Under the pieces are notes generated by a model. That model was not told the origin of the DNA. It saw only the letters and a program-made list of their open reading frames with translations, and did not search any database. The position numbers and the translations under genes are program-made. From Nocardioides alcanivorans (GTDB lineage Bacteria > Actinomycetota > Actinomycetes > Propionibacteriales > Nocardioidaceae): DNA of 64,000 bases. Positions 26,745-34,529 of the stretch are shown piece by piece; the stretch's first letter is position 1, and each line of letters begins with the position of its first letter. The DNA is taken from the NCBI RefSeq assembly GCF_021555175.1, contig NZ_JAKGRW010000056.1, forward strand, positions 1-64,000, read 5' to 3'.

Positions 26745-28096
26745 TCGCACCGGCGTTGGCGCGTTGGGTCGTCTCGACGGGAGACATCCCCGTCGAGGTG
26801 CGGCGTGCCGCGCAGCGCCACCTCTTCGACGGCCTGGGCACCGCACTCGGCGCCTTGCGGACCGGCCAGGTCCCTGCTGCCGTGCCGGTCGCCACAGATC
26901 TGGGCGGACCACCCGAGGCCACGATCTGGGGGCAACCGGACAAGGTGTCGGCACCGGCAGCCGGTCTGGCCAACGGCTCGCTCGTGCATGCGCTCGACTT
27001 CGACGACACCCACGCCGGTGGCCTGATCCACGCCACCGCCGTCGTTCTCCCCGCCGCGCTCGCCGTCGGTGAGCAGGTGCGGGCGACGGGTGCCGACGTG
27101 CTGGAGGCCGCGGTCGTCGGCTACGAGGTCGCCTGTCGGGTCGCGGCCGCCGCACCCAACGGCTTCCACGCCCGCGGACTGCACTCCACGATGGCTGCCG
27201 GGGTCTTCTCGTCGGCTGCCGTCACCGCGCGACTCCTCGGAATGGACCTGGCCCAGACCACCAACGCGCTCGGCATCGCCGGGAGCCAGGCCGGTGGCCT
27301 GCTCGCCTTCCTCGCCACCGGCGCCTCCACCAAGCAGCTCCATCCTGGCTTCGCGTCGCAGTCCGGCATCCTCGCCGCGCGGCTGGCGGCAGCCGGAGCG
27401 ACCGGCCCGGAGACGGTCTTCGACGGCCCGCACGGCCTCTACGACACGTTGGTCGACGGCCCCGCCGACCCGGCCTCCATCGTGGCCGACCTCGGAGTGC
27501 GTTGGGAGACCACGCGCATCGGCATCAAGCCCTACCCGGCCTGCCAGCTCTCGCACGCCACGCTGGACGCAGTGCGCGACGCCCGTGCCCGGCGCCCGTT
27601 CGAGGTCACCGAGGTCGTGCGGCTCACCGCGCAGGTGCATCCCGACTCAGCTGCCGTGGTCTGCGACGCGACCCGTGACCTCACCCGCCCGGCCAGCGAC
27701 TACGCCGCGAAGTTCTCGCTGCCGTGGAGCGTGGCTGCACTGCTCGTCGACGGGTCCGTCGGCCTCGACACGTTCGAGGAGGTCTCGATCCGCCGACCCG
27801 AGGTCGCCGACCTGGCTGGCCGCGTCGTCGTCGAGATCACCGTGCCTGACGGCGTGGCTGCCGACGCACCGGGCGACGTACGCATCGAGTTGGCCGACGG
27901 CACGACCGTCACCGGTCACGTCGACCGCAGCGCCGGCGGCCCCGACAACCCGCTCACCGACGCCCTGCTCATCGAGAAGGCCACCGGCCTGGCCGGTATC
28001 GACGCCACCCCGCTCTTCGCGGCGCTCGCCGTGCTCGACGACCAACCTGACCTGACCGCCCTGCTGGCGGTCCTCGACTCCCTGGCTCCGCACTGA
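26741..28096 (+). CDS. MmgE/PrpD family protein
   Basis: A 451-residue all-alpha/alpha-beta protein of the 2-methylcitrate dehydratase / cis-aconitate decarboxylase family. ALDFDDTHAGGLIHATAVVLPAALAVGEQ is the signature active-site segment (Asp-Asp-Thr-His), GFHARGLHSTMAAGVFSSAAVTARLLGMD the second, and IGIKPYPACQLSHATLDA the third. Known reactions are dehydration of 2-methylcitrate and decarboxylation of cis-aconitate to itaconate, but most members have unknown substrates. Overlap of 4 bp with the CoA transferase indicates a shared pathway. A 14-bp gap separates it from the RidA gene. Confidence 0.9.
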   Translation: MIAPALARWVVSTGDIPVEVRRAAQRHLFDGLGTALGALRTGQVPAAVPVATDLGGPPEATIWGQPDKVSAPAAGLANGSLVHALDFDDTHAGGLIHATAVVLPAALAVGEQVRATGADVLEAAVVGYEVACRVAAAAPNGFHARGLHSTMAAGVFSSAAVTARLLGMDLAQTTNALGIAGSQAGGLLAFLATGASTKQLHPGFASQSGILAARLAAAGATGPETVFDGPHGLYDTLVDGPADPASIVADLGVRWETTRIGIKPYPACQLSHATLDAVRDARARRPFEVTEVVRLTAQVHPDSAAVVCDATRDLTRPASDYAAKFSLPWSVAALLVDGSVGLDTFEEVSIRRPEVADLAGRVVVEITVPDGVAADAPGDVRIELADGTTVTGHVDRSAGGPDNPLTDALLIEKATGLAGIDATPLFAALAVLDDQPDLTALLAVLDSLAPH

Positions 28097-28110
28097 AGGA
28101 TGGATTCCCT

Positions 28111-29349
28111 GTGACCCTGCAAGCGATCACGCCCACCGAGTTCCCGTGGTTCCCCTACGAGGGGTTCACCTTCTGCCTGGGGCTGACCGAGGGTGACACC
28201 GCCTGGACCTCCGGTCACACCTCGGCCCGTCACGATCCGGACATCGGCAAGATGACCGTCGAGGGCACCATGGAGCAGCAGGCGCGGATCGCCTACGAGA
28301 AGTGTCTGGCGATCCTCGCCGCGGCAGGCTTCGGTCCCGAAGACGTCACGCGGGTCAGCGAGAACGTCACCATCGCGGGCCTGCCGCACTACGAGACCGC
28401 CGCCGGCGTGCGGCGGGAACTGCTGGGGGATCGGCCCACCGTGCGAACCGTCGTGGTCGAGCGGCTGGTCCGCAGGGCCGCGTGGCTCGAGGTCGAGCTC
28501 CACACGGTCAAGGGCGGTGGCCGGCAGTTGCGCGCGGCCAGCGAGGCGCGCGACGCCGGCACCTGGCAGCGATCCGCCGTGACCGAGGGCCAGGACGAGA
28601 CCGTCTACCTCCCCACTTCGGTTCCGATCGACGCGAACGGTGAGGTCGTCTTCCCCGGTGACTTCGTGTCGCAGTACCGCTACTGCCTCGAGCAGGCCGG
28701 TGTGATGCTGGAGAAGGTCGGGCTCAGCCTCGGTCATGCGGTCACCACCTACGACTACTCACTGCCCGAGGTGCGCTCCGTCTATCGCGGCACCCACAAG
28801 GTGCGCAAGGAGCTGCTCGGCAACAACGAGGGTGGGGTCTATCCGGGTGCCGGCGGCATCTTGATGTCGCGGTTGCACGCGCCGGGTCAGCTGGTCGCGA
28901 TCGACGTCACCGCGTCGCGGCACCCGCTCGAGCTCGTGAACCCGGGCTGGTCGCGCTACGACACGCTCACCTATGCGCCGGGGGTGAAGGCCGGGCGGAC
29001 GCTCTTCATGTCGGGCTTCGCGGCCCTCGACATGGAGACCCAGCAGGCGATGCACGCCGACGACATCGGCAAGCAGGCCGAGACGACGTACGGCGCCATC
29101 CTGCACCTGCTCGAGCACGCAGGACTCGGACCAGCCGACCTGCTCGAGACGACCGAGTACTGCGTCGAGTCGGCCGTGGGCGACTATCGGGCCGTGGCCG
29201 ACGTACGTGAGCAGTTGCTCGGACCGCCGTGGCCCGCCTCGACCGGCGCACTGTGCCACAGCCTGCTGCGCGACGAGTTCAAGCTCGAGGTCTTCCCGAC
29301 CGCGCTCTACCCTGCGGGTGAGGCTGCGTCCGCCTCAGAGGAGGGCTGA
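28111..29349 (+). CDS. Tandem three-domain RidA/YjgF-family protein
   Basis: A 412-residue chain with three RidA-like modules: ~10-135 (EGDTAWTSGHTSARHDPDIG, AYEKCLAILAAAGFGPEDVT, VVVERLVRRAAWLEVELHTV), ~165-290 (EVVFPGDFVSQYRYCLEQAGVMLEKVGL, MSRLHAPGQLVAIDVTASR) and ~300-405 (GRTLFMSGFAALDMETQQAM, YGAILHLLEHAGLGPADLLETTEYCV). RidA is normally a ~130-residue homotrimer whose active site lies between subunits and deaminates reactive enamines/imines through a conserved Arg. The Arg is visible in the first two modules (ERLVRR, MSRLHAP), less clearly in the third (CHSLLRDE). A GTG start is used. Its role among CoA genes is unclear: imine/enol handling or tautomerisation is a possibility. Confidence 0.8.
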   Translation: MTLQAITPTEFPWFPYEGFTFCLGLTEGDTAWTSGHTSARHDPDIGKMTVEGTMEQQARIAYEKCLAILAAAGFGPEDVTRVSENVTIAGLPHYETAAGVRRELLGDRPTVRTVVVERLVRRAAWLEVELHTVKGGGRQLRAASEARDAGTWQRSAVTEGQDETVYLPTSVPIDANGEVVFPGDFVSQYRYCLEQAGVMLEKVGLSLGHAVTTYDYSLPEVRSVYRGTHKVRKELLGNNEGGVYPGAGGILMSRLHAPGQLVAIDVTASRHPLELVNPGWSRYDTLTYAPGVKAGRTLFMSGFAALDMETQQAMHADDIGKQAETTYGAILHLLEHAGLGPADLLETTEYCVESAVGDYRAVADVREQLLGPPWPASTGALCHSLLRDEFKLEVFPTALYPAGEAASASEEG

Positions 29350-29870
29350 TGAGCAACTCGCTCCTGACCGAGGAGGTGCTGGCGCTCAAGGGCCGCACGG
29401 TGACCTACACCGCTCCGGACCCGGCGGGTGCCGCAGCCGGTCGCTACTTCGGCCTGGCCATCGGGGACGACAACCCGCTCTACTCCGATGCCGGCTTCGC
29501 GAAGGAGCAGGGCCTGCGGGGTGTCACCTGGCCGCCGACACTGATCTGCGAGACCAACCAGTACGCCGACCTGCCGATCGACCGCGACGGCTATGCCGGT
29601 CACACCTGGGGGCTCGACCTGCCGGGCACCCGGCAGGTGCGTGGGGGCAACTCCTATGTCTTCCACCGCCGGGTCCGCCCCGACGACATGATCGTCGCCA
29701 CCTGGTCGATCGATGACGTCGTCGGCAAGGTCAACGGCCGCGGCCACGAGATGGTGATCATCACCTCCACCGCCCGCTACGCCACGGCCGAGGGCGAGCC
29801 GCTCGCGGAGAACACCGAGACGATCATCTTCGTCGGACTGGAGCAGAAGAGCGAGGGAGGCAAGGCATGA
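29349..29870 (+). CDS. MaoC-type dehydratase subunit (N-terminal FAS1-like hotdog)
   Basis: A 173-residue hotdog protein of the MaoC_dehydrat_N type. GRTVTYTAPDPAGAAAGRYFGLAIGDDNPLYSDAGFAKEQGLRGVTWPPTL is the family's opening; LPGTRQVRGGNSYVFHRRVRPDDMIVATWSIDDV the central strand. The hydratase Asp/His pair is not complete here (GDDNPLYSD), as is usual for the non-catalytic partner of a heteromeric hydratase. The next gene, overlapping by 4 bp, is the second hotdog. Together they resemble ChsH1/ChsH2-type or mesaconyl-C4-CoA hydratase-type pairs. Confidence 0.85.
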   Translation: MSNSLLTEEVLALKGRTVTYTAPDPAGAAAGRYFGLAIGDDNPLYSDAGFAKEQGLRGVTWPPTLICETNQYADLPIDRDGYAGHTWGLDLPGTRQVRGGNSYVFHRRVRPDDMIVATWSIDDVVGKVNGRGHEMVIITSTARYATAEGEPLAENTETIIFVGLEQKSEGGKA

Positions 29871-30316
29871 GCATCGACCACGCCGCAATCGCAGTCGGTG
29901 ACGTCGTCCCGCCGCTGGAACGCACCATCAGCCTCACCGACATGGTCGCCTACGCCGGTGCCACGTGGGACTGGTACCGCTCGCACTACGATCCCGAGTT
30001 CGTCGCCGCCGCGAAGCTGCCGGCGCCGATGGTCGACGGCCAGGTCTTCGGTGCACTGCTCGTCGAGCAGCTGCAGGACTGGCTCGGACCGCAGTCGTTC
30101 GTGCGCGAGCTCGCCTTCACCTTCAAGAACCTCGTCTTCGCCGGCGAGACCGTGCGCTGCGAGGGTTCGGTGACCGAGGTCGGAGACGACCGGCTCACCG
30201 CGGAGCTGCGGGTCGTGGTCGTGGCGGCGGACGGAAGCGCGGGCCGTCTGGCAGCCGGAGCCGGGCGTGCCGTCGTACTCCTCGGTACCGCCGACGGACC
30301 GGGGGCCACCTCGTGA
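29867..30316 (+). CDS. MaoC-like hotdog subunit
   Basis: A 149-residue hotdog domain. LERTISLTDMVAYAGATWDWYRSHYDPEFVAAAKLPAPMVDGQVFGALLVEQL has the catalytic-type Asp/His loop (DWYRSHYDPEFA-like), followed by ELAFTFKNLVFAGETVRCEGSV. It is expected to complete an active (R)-enoyl-CoA hydratase with the preceding subunit. The order hydratase subunit, hydratase subunit, thiolase-like, DUF35 recalls the split version of the steroid side-chain ChsH1-ChsH2-Ltp2 module. Overlaps of 4 bp on both sides. Confidence 0.85.
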   Translation: MSIDHAAIAVGDVVPPLERTISLTDMVAYAGATWDWYRSHYDPEFVAAAKLPAPMVDGQVFGALLVEQLQDWLGPQSFVRELAFTFKNLVFAGETVRCEGSVTEVGDDRLTAELRVVVVAADGSAGRLAAGAGRAVVLLGTADGPGATS

Positions 30317-31461
30317 GCACCAGCGTCGCCATCGTCGGCGCAGCCGAGTGCGACCTCGGGGTGACCGACAAGTCGATCCTCACGTTGCAATCGCAAGCAG
30401 TGACGCGGGCTCTCGCCGACGCCGGCCTCACCCTGGCCGATGTCGACGGCATCGCCACCAACGGCATCTCGCGCTTCTCCGCCACCCAACTGGCCGACTA
30501 CCTCGGCGTCGTACCCACGTGGACCGACTCGACCTTTGCCGGTGGCAGCGCCTTCGAGCTCTACCTGGCCCGCGCCACCCAGGCGATCCAGGCTGGGCAG
30601 GCGAGCGTCGTGGTCATCTCCTTCGCCTCCAACCAGCGCTCTGCCAGGTCGCGCAAGATGGGCGGCGTCCACGAACCGTGGATCCCCGAGGCGCAGTTCG
30701 AAGAGCCCTACGACGTGCTCTATCCGCTCTCCTACTACGCGATGGCGGCGCAGTCCTACCTGCACCGATACGGCGGCACCCGCGAACAGCTCGCGGAGAT
30801 CGCGATCGCCGCCCGCGAATGGGCCCTGCTCAACCCGGCGGCCTTCCGCCACGGCAAGGGGTCGTTGTCGGTGGCCGATGTCGTCGAGTCACCGATGATC
30901 TCGTCGCCCCTGTCCGCCGCCGACTGCTGCCTGGTCACCGACGGCGGCGGCGCGGTCGTCGTGACCTCGTTGGAGCGGGCGCGCGACCTGGCCAGGACGC
31001 CCGTCGAGGTGCTCGGGTACGGCGAGCGCACCACCAACACCTCCTTCACCGCCGTCGACGACCTCGCGGTGCCGGGAGCGCGGGGAGCGGCGCAGGACGC
31101 CTACGCCCGTGCGGGCATCACCCCTGCCGACATCGACGTCGTCGAGGTCTATGACTCCTTCACCATCACCGCCGCGTTGAGCGTCGAGGCGCTCGGCCTG
31201 TGCGGTGAGGGCGAGGCGCTCGACTTCATCCAGGGCGGTCGGATCCGGCCCGGCGGCTCGCTGCCCTTCAACACCTCCGGTGGTGGGCTCTCCTACTGCC
31301 ACCCCGGTCAGTACGGCGTGCTGCTGCTCGTCGAGGCCGTTCGACAACTACGCGGCGAGTGCGGCGCGCGGCAGGTCGCCGACGCCGAGATCGCCGTTGC
31401 CCACGGCACCGGAGGAATCCTGTCCACGCATGCGACCGTCGTCCTGGGGGTTGACCGATGA
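30313..31461 (+). CDS. Thiolase-fold protein lacking the nucleophilic Cys; Ltp2-type aldolase candidate
   Basis: A 382-residue thiolase-superfamily protein of the SCP-x/lipid-transfer type. At the position of the acyl-binding Cys the sequence is DSTFAGGSAF, with Phe75 where Cys is expected. The C-terminal CxG motif is HGTGG (His364). The middle motifs survive as VYDSFT (Tyr280) and GGLSYCHPGQYG (Tyr328, His330). A condensing or thiolytic reaction via Cys is therefore unlikely. Ltp2-type enzymes with this loss perform retro-aldol cleavage of beta-hydroxyacyl-CoA with Tyr residues and need a DUF35 partner, which is the next gene. GTG 30313 overlaps the upstream stop. Confidence 0.87.
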   Translation: MSTSVAIVGAAECDLGVTDKSILTLQSQAVTRALADAGLTLADVDGIATNGISRFSATQLADYLGVVPTWTDSTFAGGSAFELYLARATQAIQAGQASVVVISFASNQRSARSRKMGGVHEPWIPEAQFEEPYDVLYPLSYYAMAAQSYLHRYGGTREQLAEIAIAAREWALLNPAAFRHGKGSLSVADVVESPMISSPLSAADCCLVTDGGGAVVVTSLERARDLARTPVEVLGYGERTTNTSFTAVDDLAVPGARGAAQDAYARAGITPADIDVVEVYDSFTITAALSVEALGLCGEGEALDFIQGGRIRPGGSLPFNTSGGGLSYCHPGQYGVLLLVEAVRQLRGECGARQVADAEIAVAHGTGGILSTHATVVLGVDR

Positions 31462-31904
31462 GCGAGCTCCAGACCGAGTGGATCCCGGGCGAGGTGCCGC
31501 CGGCCGACGAGAACAGCGCCGACTACTGGGAGGCGACGCGTGAGCACCTGCTGACGGCGCAGTCGTGCACGTCGTGCGGCCGGGTGCAGCACCCACCGCG
31601 GGCAGTGTGCACGGGCTGCGGCTCGATGGAGCACCTGGAGCAGATCGCGGCTGCGGGCACCGGCACCATCGACAGCTTCACCCTCGTGCACCGCGCGCCG
31701 AGGCCAGAACTTGTGACGCCGTACGTGGTTGCCCGGGTTCGGCTGGCCGAGGGGCCGATCGTGCTGAGCCGGCTCGAGCCGGCTGTGCCGGGCGACGGGT
31801 GGCAGATCGGCGACCCGGTCGCCGTTGCCTGGCGCGACCTGCCCGACGGACGGGCGCTTCCGTACTACCGGCCCGCAGGGGCCACCGACGATGGGGAGAA
31901 CTGA
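31458..31904 (+). CDS. DUF35 (Zn-ribbon/OB-fold) acyl-CoA-associated protein
   Basis: A 148-residue DUF35 protein. The rubredoxin-like zinc ribbon is CTSC...CTGC (Cys 37, 40, 51, 54) and the OB fold follows (AAGTGTIDSFTLVHRAPRPE, then VARVRLAEGPIVLSRLEPAVP). DUF35 domains bind thiolase-fold partners and help shape their acyl-CoA tunnels; in steroid degradation this partner is Ltp2. Here it is directly downstream of, and overlaps, the Cys-less thiolase. It has no MaoC domain attached, unlike ChsH2. Confidence 0.93.
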   Translation: MSELQTEWIPGEVPPADENSADYWEATREHLLTAQSCTSCGRVQHPPRAVCTGCGSMEHLEQIAAAGTGTIDSFTLVHRAPRPELVTPYVVARVRLAEGPIVLSRLEPAVPGDGWQIGDPVAVAWRDLPDGRALPYYRPAGATDDGEN

Positions 31905-33082
31905 TGGATTTCCAGCTCGACGAGGACCAGCGCGAGTTCAAGGCACTGCTGCGTCAGTTCGTGGACAACGAGATCGTCCCGGTCGCCCGGGAGTGGGAAC
32001 AGGCCGGCCGCTACCCGACCGAGATCGTCAAGGGCATGGCCGACATGGGCCTCTTCGGCATCACCGTGCCGGAGGAGTACGGCGGCCTCGACCTGGACCC
32101 GGTGTCGTTCGCCTTGGTCTTCGAGGAGATCGCCCGCGGCTGGATGGGCGTTGCAGGCATCCTCGGCTCGCATTCGCTTGCCTGCCGGCTGATCGCGATG
32201 CACGGCACCGAGGAGCAGAAGCAGAAGTATCTGCCTGACCTGGCGACCGGCAAGCGGCGTACGGGCATCGGTCTCACCGAGCCGGACGCCGGCACCGACC
32301 TGCAGGGCATCCGCACCACCGCTCGGTTGGTCTCGACAGGCTCGACCAACGAGGACCACTACGTCGTCAACGGCGCGAAGATGTGGATCACCAACGCCCG
32401 CTACGCCGACCCGCTGCCGGTGCTGGTGAAGACCGACCCGACCGCATCGCCTGCCCACAAGGGCATGAGTGTGCTGCTGATCGAGGCGGGCACCCCCGGC
32501 TTCGAGGTCACCAAGGACATCCCGAAGCTCGGTTACAAGGGCACCGAGTCGTGCGAGATCCTGCTCGACAACGTGCGGGTGCCGGTGTCGCAGCTGGTCG
32601 GTGGCGTCGAGGGCAAGGGCATGCAGCAGGTGCTCTCAGCGCTGGAGTGGGGCCGGGTCAACATCGCGGCCCGTTCGGTGGGCATCGCGCAGCGCGCCCA
32701 CGAGGAGGCGTTGTCCTATGCCCAGCAGCGCAAGGCGTTCGGCCAGCCGATCTCCGACTTCCAGGCGATCCAGCTCAAGCTCGGTGAGCTCGGCACCCAG
32801 GTGCAGGCAGCGCGGCTGATGGCCTACTGGGCGGCTGATGCGGTGCGTTCCGGCCGCGCCGACGGCGCCACCGGCATGGCGAAGATCTTCTGCTCCGAGG
32901 TGGCGCTCCAGGCCGCCATCGACTCGATGAAGGTGCACGGTGGCTACGGTTACTCCACCGAGTTCGAGGTGGAGCGGCTCTATCGCGACTCCATCCTCAT
33001 GTCGATCGGTGAAGGCACCAACGACATCCTGCGCACCGTCGTCGCGAAGTCGTTGATCAAGGGCGACACGGTCGTCGGATGA
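31904..33082 (+). CDS. Acyl-CoA dehydrogenase
   Basis: A 392-residue dehydrogenase. GIGLTEPDAGTDLQGIRTTARL is the FAD loop, VNGAKMWITNARYADPLPVLVKTDP the beta domain, QQRKAFGQPISDFQAIQLKLGELGTQVQAARLM the helical domain. The catalytic base is at the C-terminal short-chain position (MSIGEGTNDILR); helix G has Gly-Arg instead (EWGRVNIAA). That contrasts with the two paralogues at 8877 and 12798. Residues ~141-149 (VSTGSTNE) are encoded by a dispersed repeat (32326-32350) that adds an in-frame surface loop. It would make the enoyl-CoA for the hydratase pair upstream. ATG 31904 overlaps the DUF35 stop. Confidence 0.95.
   Translation: MDFQLDEDQREFKALLRQFVDNEIVPVAREWEQAGRYPTEIVKGMADMGLFGITVPEEYGGLDLDPVSFALVFEEIARGWMGVAGILGSHSLACRLIAMHGTEEQKQKYLPDLATGKRRTGIGLTEPDAGTDLQGIRTTARLVSTGSTNEDHYVVNGAKMWITNARYADPLPVLVKTDPTASPAHKGMSVLLIEAGTPGFEVTKDIPKLGYKGTESCEILLDNVRVPVSQLVGGVEGKGMQQVLSALEWGRVNIAARSVGIAQRAHEEALSYAQQRKAFGQPISDFQAIQLKLGELGTQVQAARLMAYWAADAVRSGRADGATGMAKIFCSEVALQAAIDSMKVHGGYGYSTEFEVERLYRDSILMSIGEGTNDILRTVVAKSLIKGDTVVG
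32326..32350 (+). repeat. Dispersed palindromic repeat inside an acyl-CoA dehydrogenase gene
   Basis: GTTGGTCTCGACAGG followed by CTCGACCAAC: 7-bp inverted ends GTTGGTC/GACCAAC. A 22-base part (32329-32350) is identical to 47867-47888. Within the gene it encodes about eight additional residues without shifting the frame. Confidence 0.7.
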
Positions 33083-33964
33083 CGGTCGAGGTCGCTCAGC
33101 TGCCGCGGACCTATCTCTATGTCCCGGGCAATGCCCATGCCTTGGTCGGCAAGGCCCTGCGCAGTGGCGCCGACGCGCTGATCCTTGATCTCGAGGACGC
33201 CGTCCCGCTGGCGGAGAAGGATGCCGCGCTGGCGGCCGTGGTCGGCTGGTTGCGTGAGCTGCCGGCCGACGGTGACGTGGAGCTCTGGGTACGGCTCAAC
33301 CCCGGTGAGCGGCGCGTGGGAGAGGTGACGGCACTGGCCGGGCTCCCCGCACTGCGCGGACTGGCACTGGCGAAGACGGAGTCCGCTGCCGAGGTCACCG
33401 AGGTTGCGGACCTGCTGGCGTCGTTGGGCGACACGGACACGGTGCTGATGCCGCTGCTGGAGTCGGCAGCCGGCGTGTTGGCGGCGCAGATGGTCGCGAC
33501 CGCTCCCCGAGTGCACCGACTGCAGATCGGGGAGGTGGACCTGGCCGGCGACGCAGGTCTGGAACCCGGCGCAGACGACGCCGAGCTGGCGTGGATGCGT
33601 GCCATGGTGGTGTTGGCCAGCGCAGCGAGCAGGGATCCACCCACCGCCGGCGCCGGTCTCGGTGATCACCCGCGACGCGGCGGCGTTCCGCGAGTCGACG
33701 CGACGAGCGCGCCGCCAGGGTTTCGTCGGACGCTGTTGCATCCACCCGATGCAGGTGCCGCTCACGCACGAGGTCTTCACCCCGACCTCCGCCGAGGTGG
33801 CACGAGCCCGTGAGGCGATCGCGCTCCTGGCCGCAGCGGAAGCGGAAGGAAGCGGTGTGGTGCTGGACTCCTCCGGTCGTCTGGTCGATGAGGCCGTGCT
33901 GCGCCGAGCCCGCAAGACCTTGGCCCTGCACGAGCGGGCCGCGCGGAAGGGAGTGATGGAGTGA
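33079..33964 (+). CDS. HpcH/HpaI aldolase / citrate lyase beta (CitE)-like protein (frame change near 33625)
   Basis: Class of CoA-ester lyases and Mg-dependent aldolases: malyl-, citramalyl- and HMG-CoA-type cleavage. RTYLYVPGNAHALVGKALRSGADALILDLEDAVPLAEKDAA has the conserved Arg/Asp/Glu set (DLEDAV), VLMPLLESAAGVLAAQ the Glu metal ligand, and HRLQIGEVDLAGDAG the Asp ligand. The frame changes between ~33612 and 33630; QGFVGRCCIHPMQVPLTHEVFTP follows in another frame, with the family's GxxGxxCIHPxQ motif. The indel is +1 or -2 and not cleanly placed at a homopolymer. The stop overlaps the cupin start. Likely substrate is a beta-hydroxyacyl-CoA of the pathway. Confidence 0.8.
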
Positions 33965-34529
33965 TGTCGCGACCTGAATCGATCGACCTGCGAGGCGACG
34001 TTCCGTGGCGGCCGGTGCCGATGCCGGGCGCGAACCTGCCGCTGGACCTGGTGCCCCTGGCCTCCGCTGGCTCGGCCTTCACGATCCTCGGTCGCTTCCC
34101 GGCAGGCTTCGTGCGCGCGAGCCCCGGTGGTTATGCGCACGCCGAGGAGTTCGTGGTGCTCGAGGGAGTCTGGACCTCGAGGGGCTGCGACACGAATCGG
34201 GCAGCATCGTGCACGTGCCGGCCGGTTTCCTGCGCACCGACATGCGCACCGAGCGCGGGTGCACCGTCTTCGCCTGGTTCGGTGGACCGGCGGAGTTCCT
34301 TGCGCCCGAGGCGCTGATCGTGACGGGCGAGGGCATCACGAGCGTGTCGGTCACCGACCTCTCGTCGAACCGGTGGGAGAGCTCGCAGTCGCGGTGGCGG
34401 CTGGCCTCCCTGAGCGACCGGGAGCCGGGCGAGGAGATCATCGATCCGATGGCCGGGCGTTGGTGGCGCACCGGGGAGCCCACGGTCGCCGACCTTGCCG
34501 AGTCGGTGCTGCTGCGGGCGCCGCGATGA
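33964..34529 (+). CDS. Cupin-domain (ChrR-like) protein (frame change near 34165)
   Basis: A ~188-residue cupin after repair. PGANLPLDLVPLASAGSAFTILGRFPAGFVRASPGGYAHAEEFVVLEG is a single cupin barrel with an EEF/Y metal motif; the second frame continues SLDLEGLRHESGSIVHVPAGFLR and DMRTERGCTVFAWFGGPAEF. One extra G in the GGG run at 34164-34166 would join VVLEG to SLDLEGL. ATG 33964 is used, inside the CitE-like stop (TGATG). Cupins of this type can be non-catalytic sensors or dioxygenases; the role here is unknown. Confidence 0.65.

Noticed and set aside
26741..28096. The MmgE/PrpD gene as evidence for a methylcitrate cycle
   Set aside because: No prpB or prpC partner is present and the neighbours are CoA-ester enzymes. 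Only the family name can be supported.
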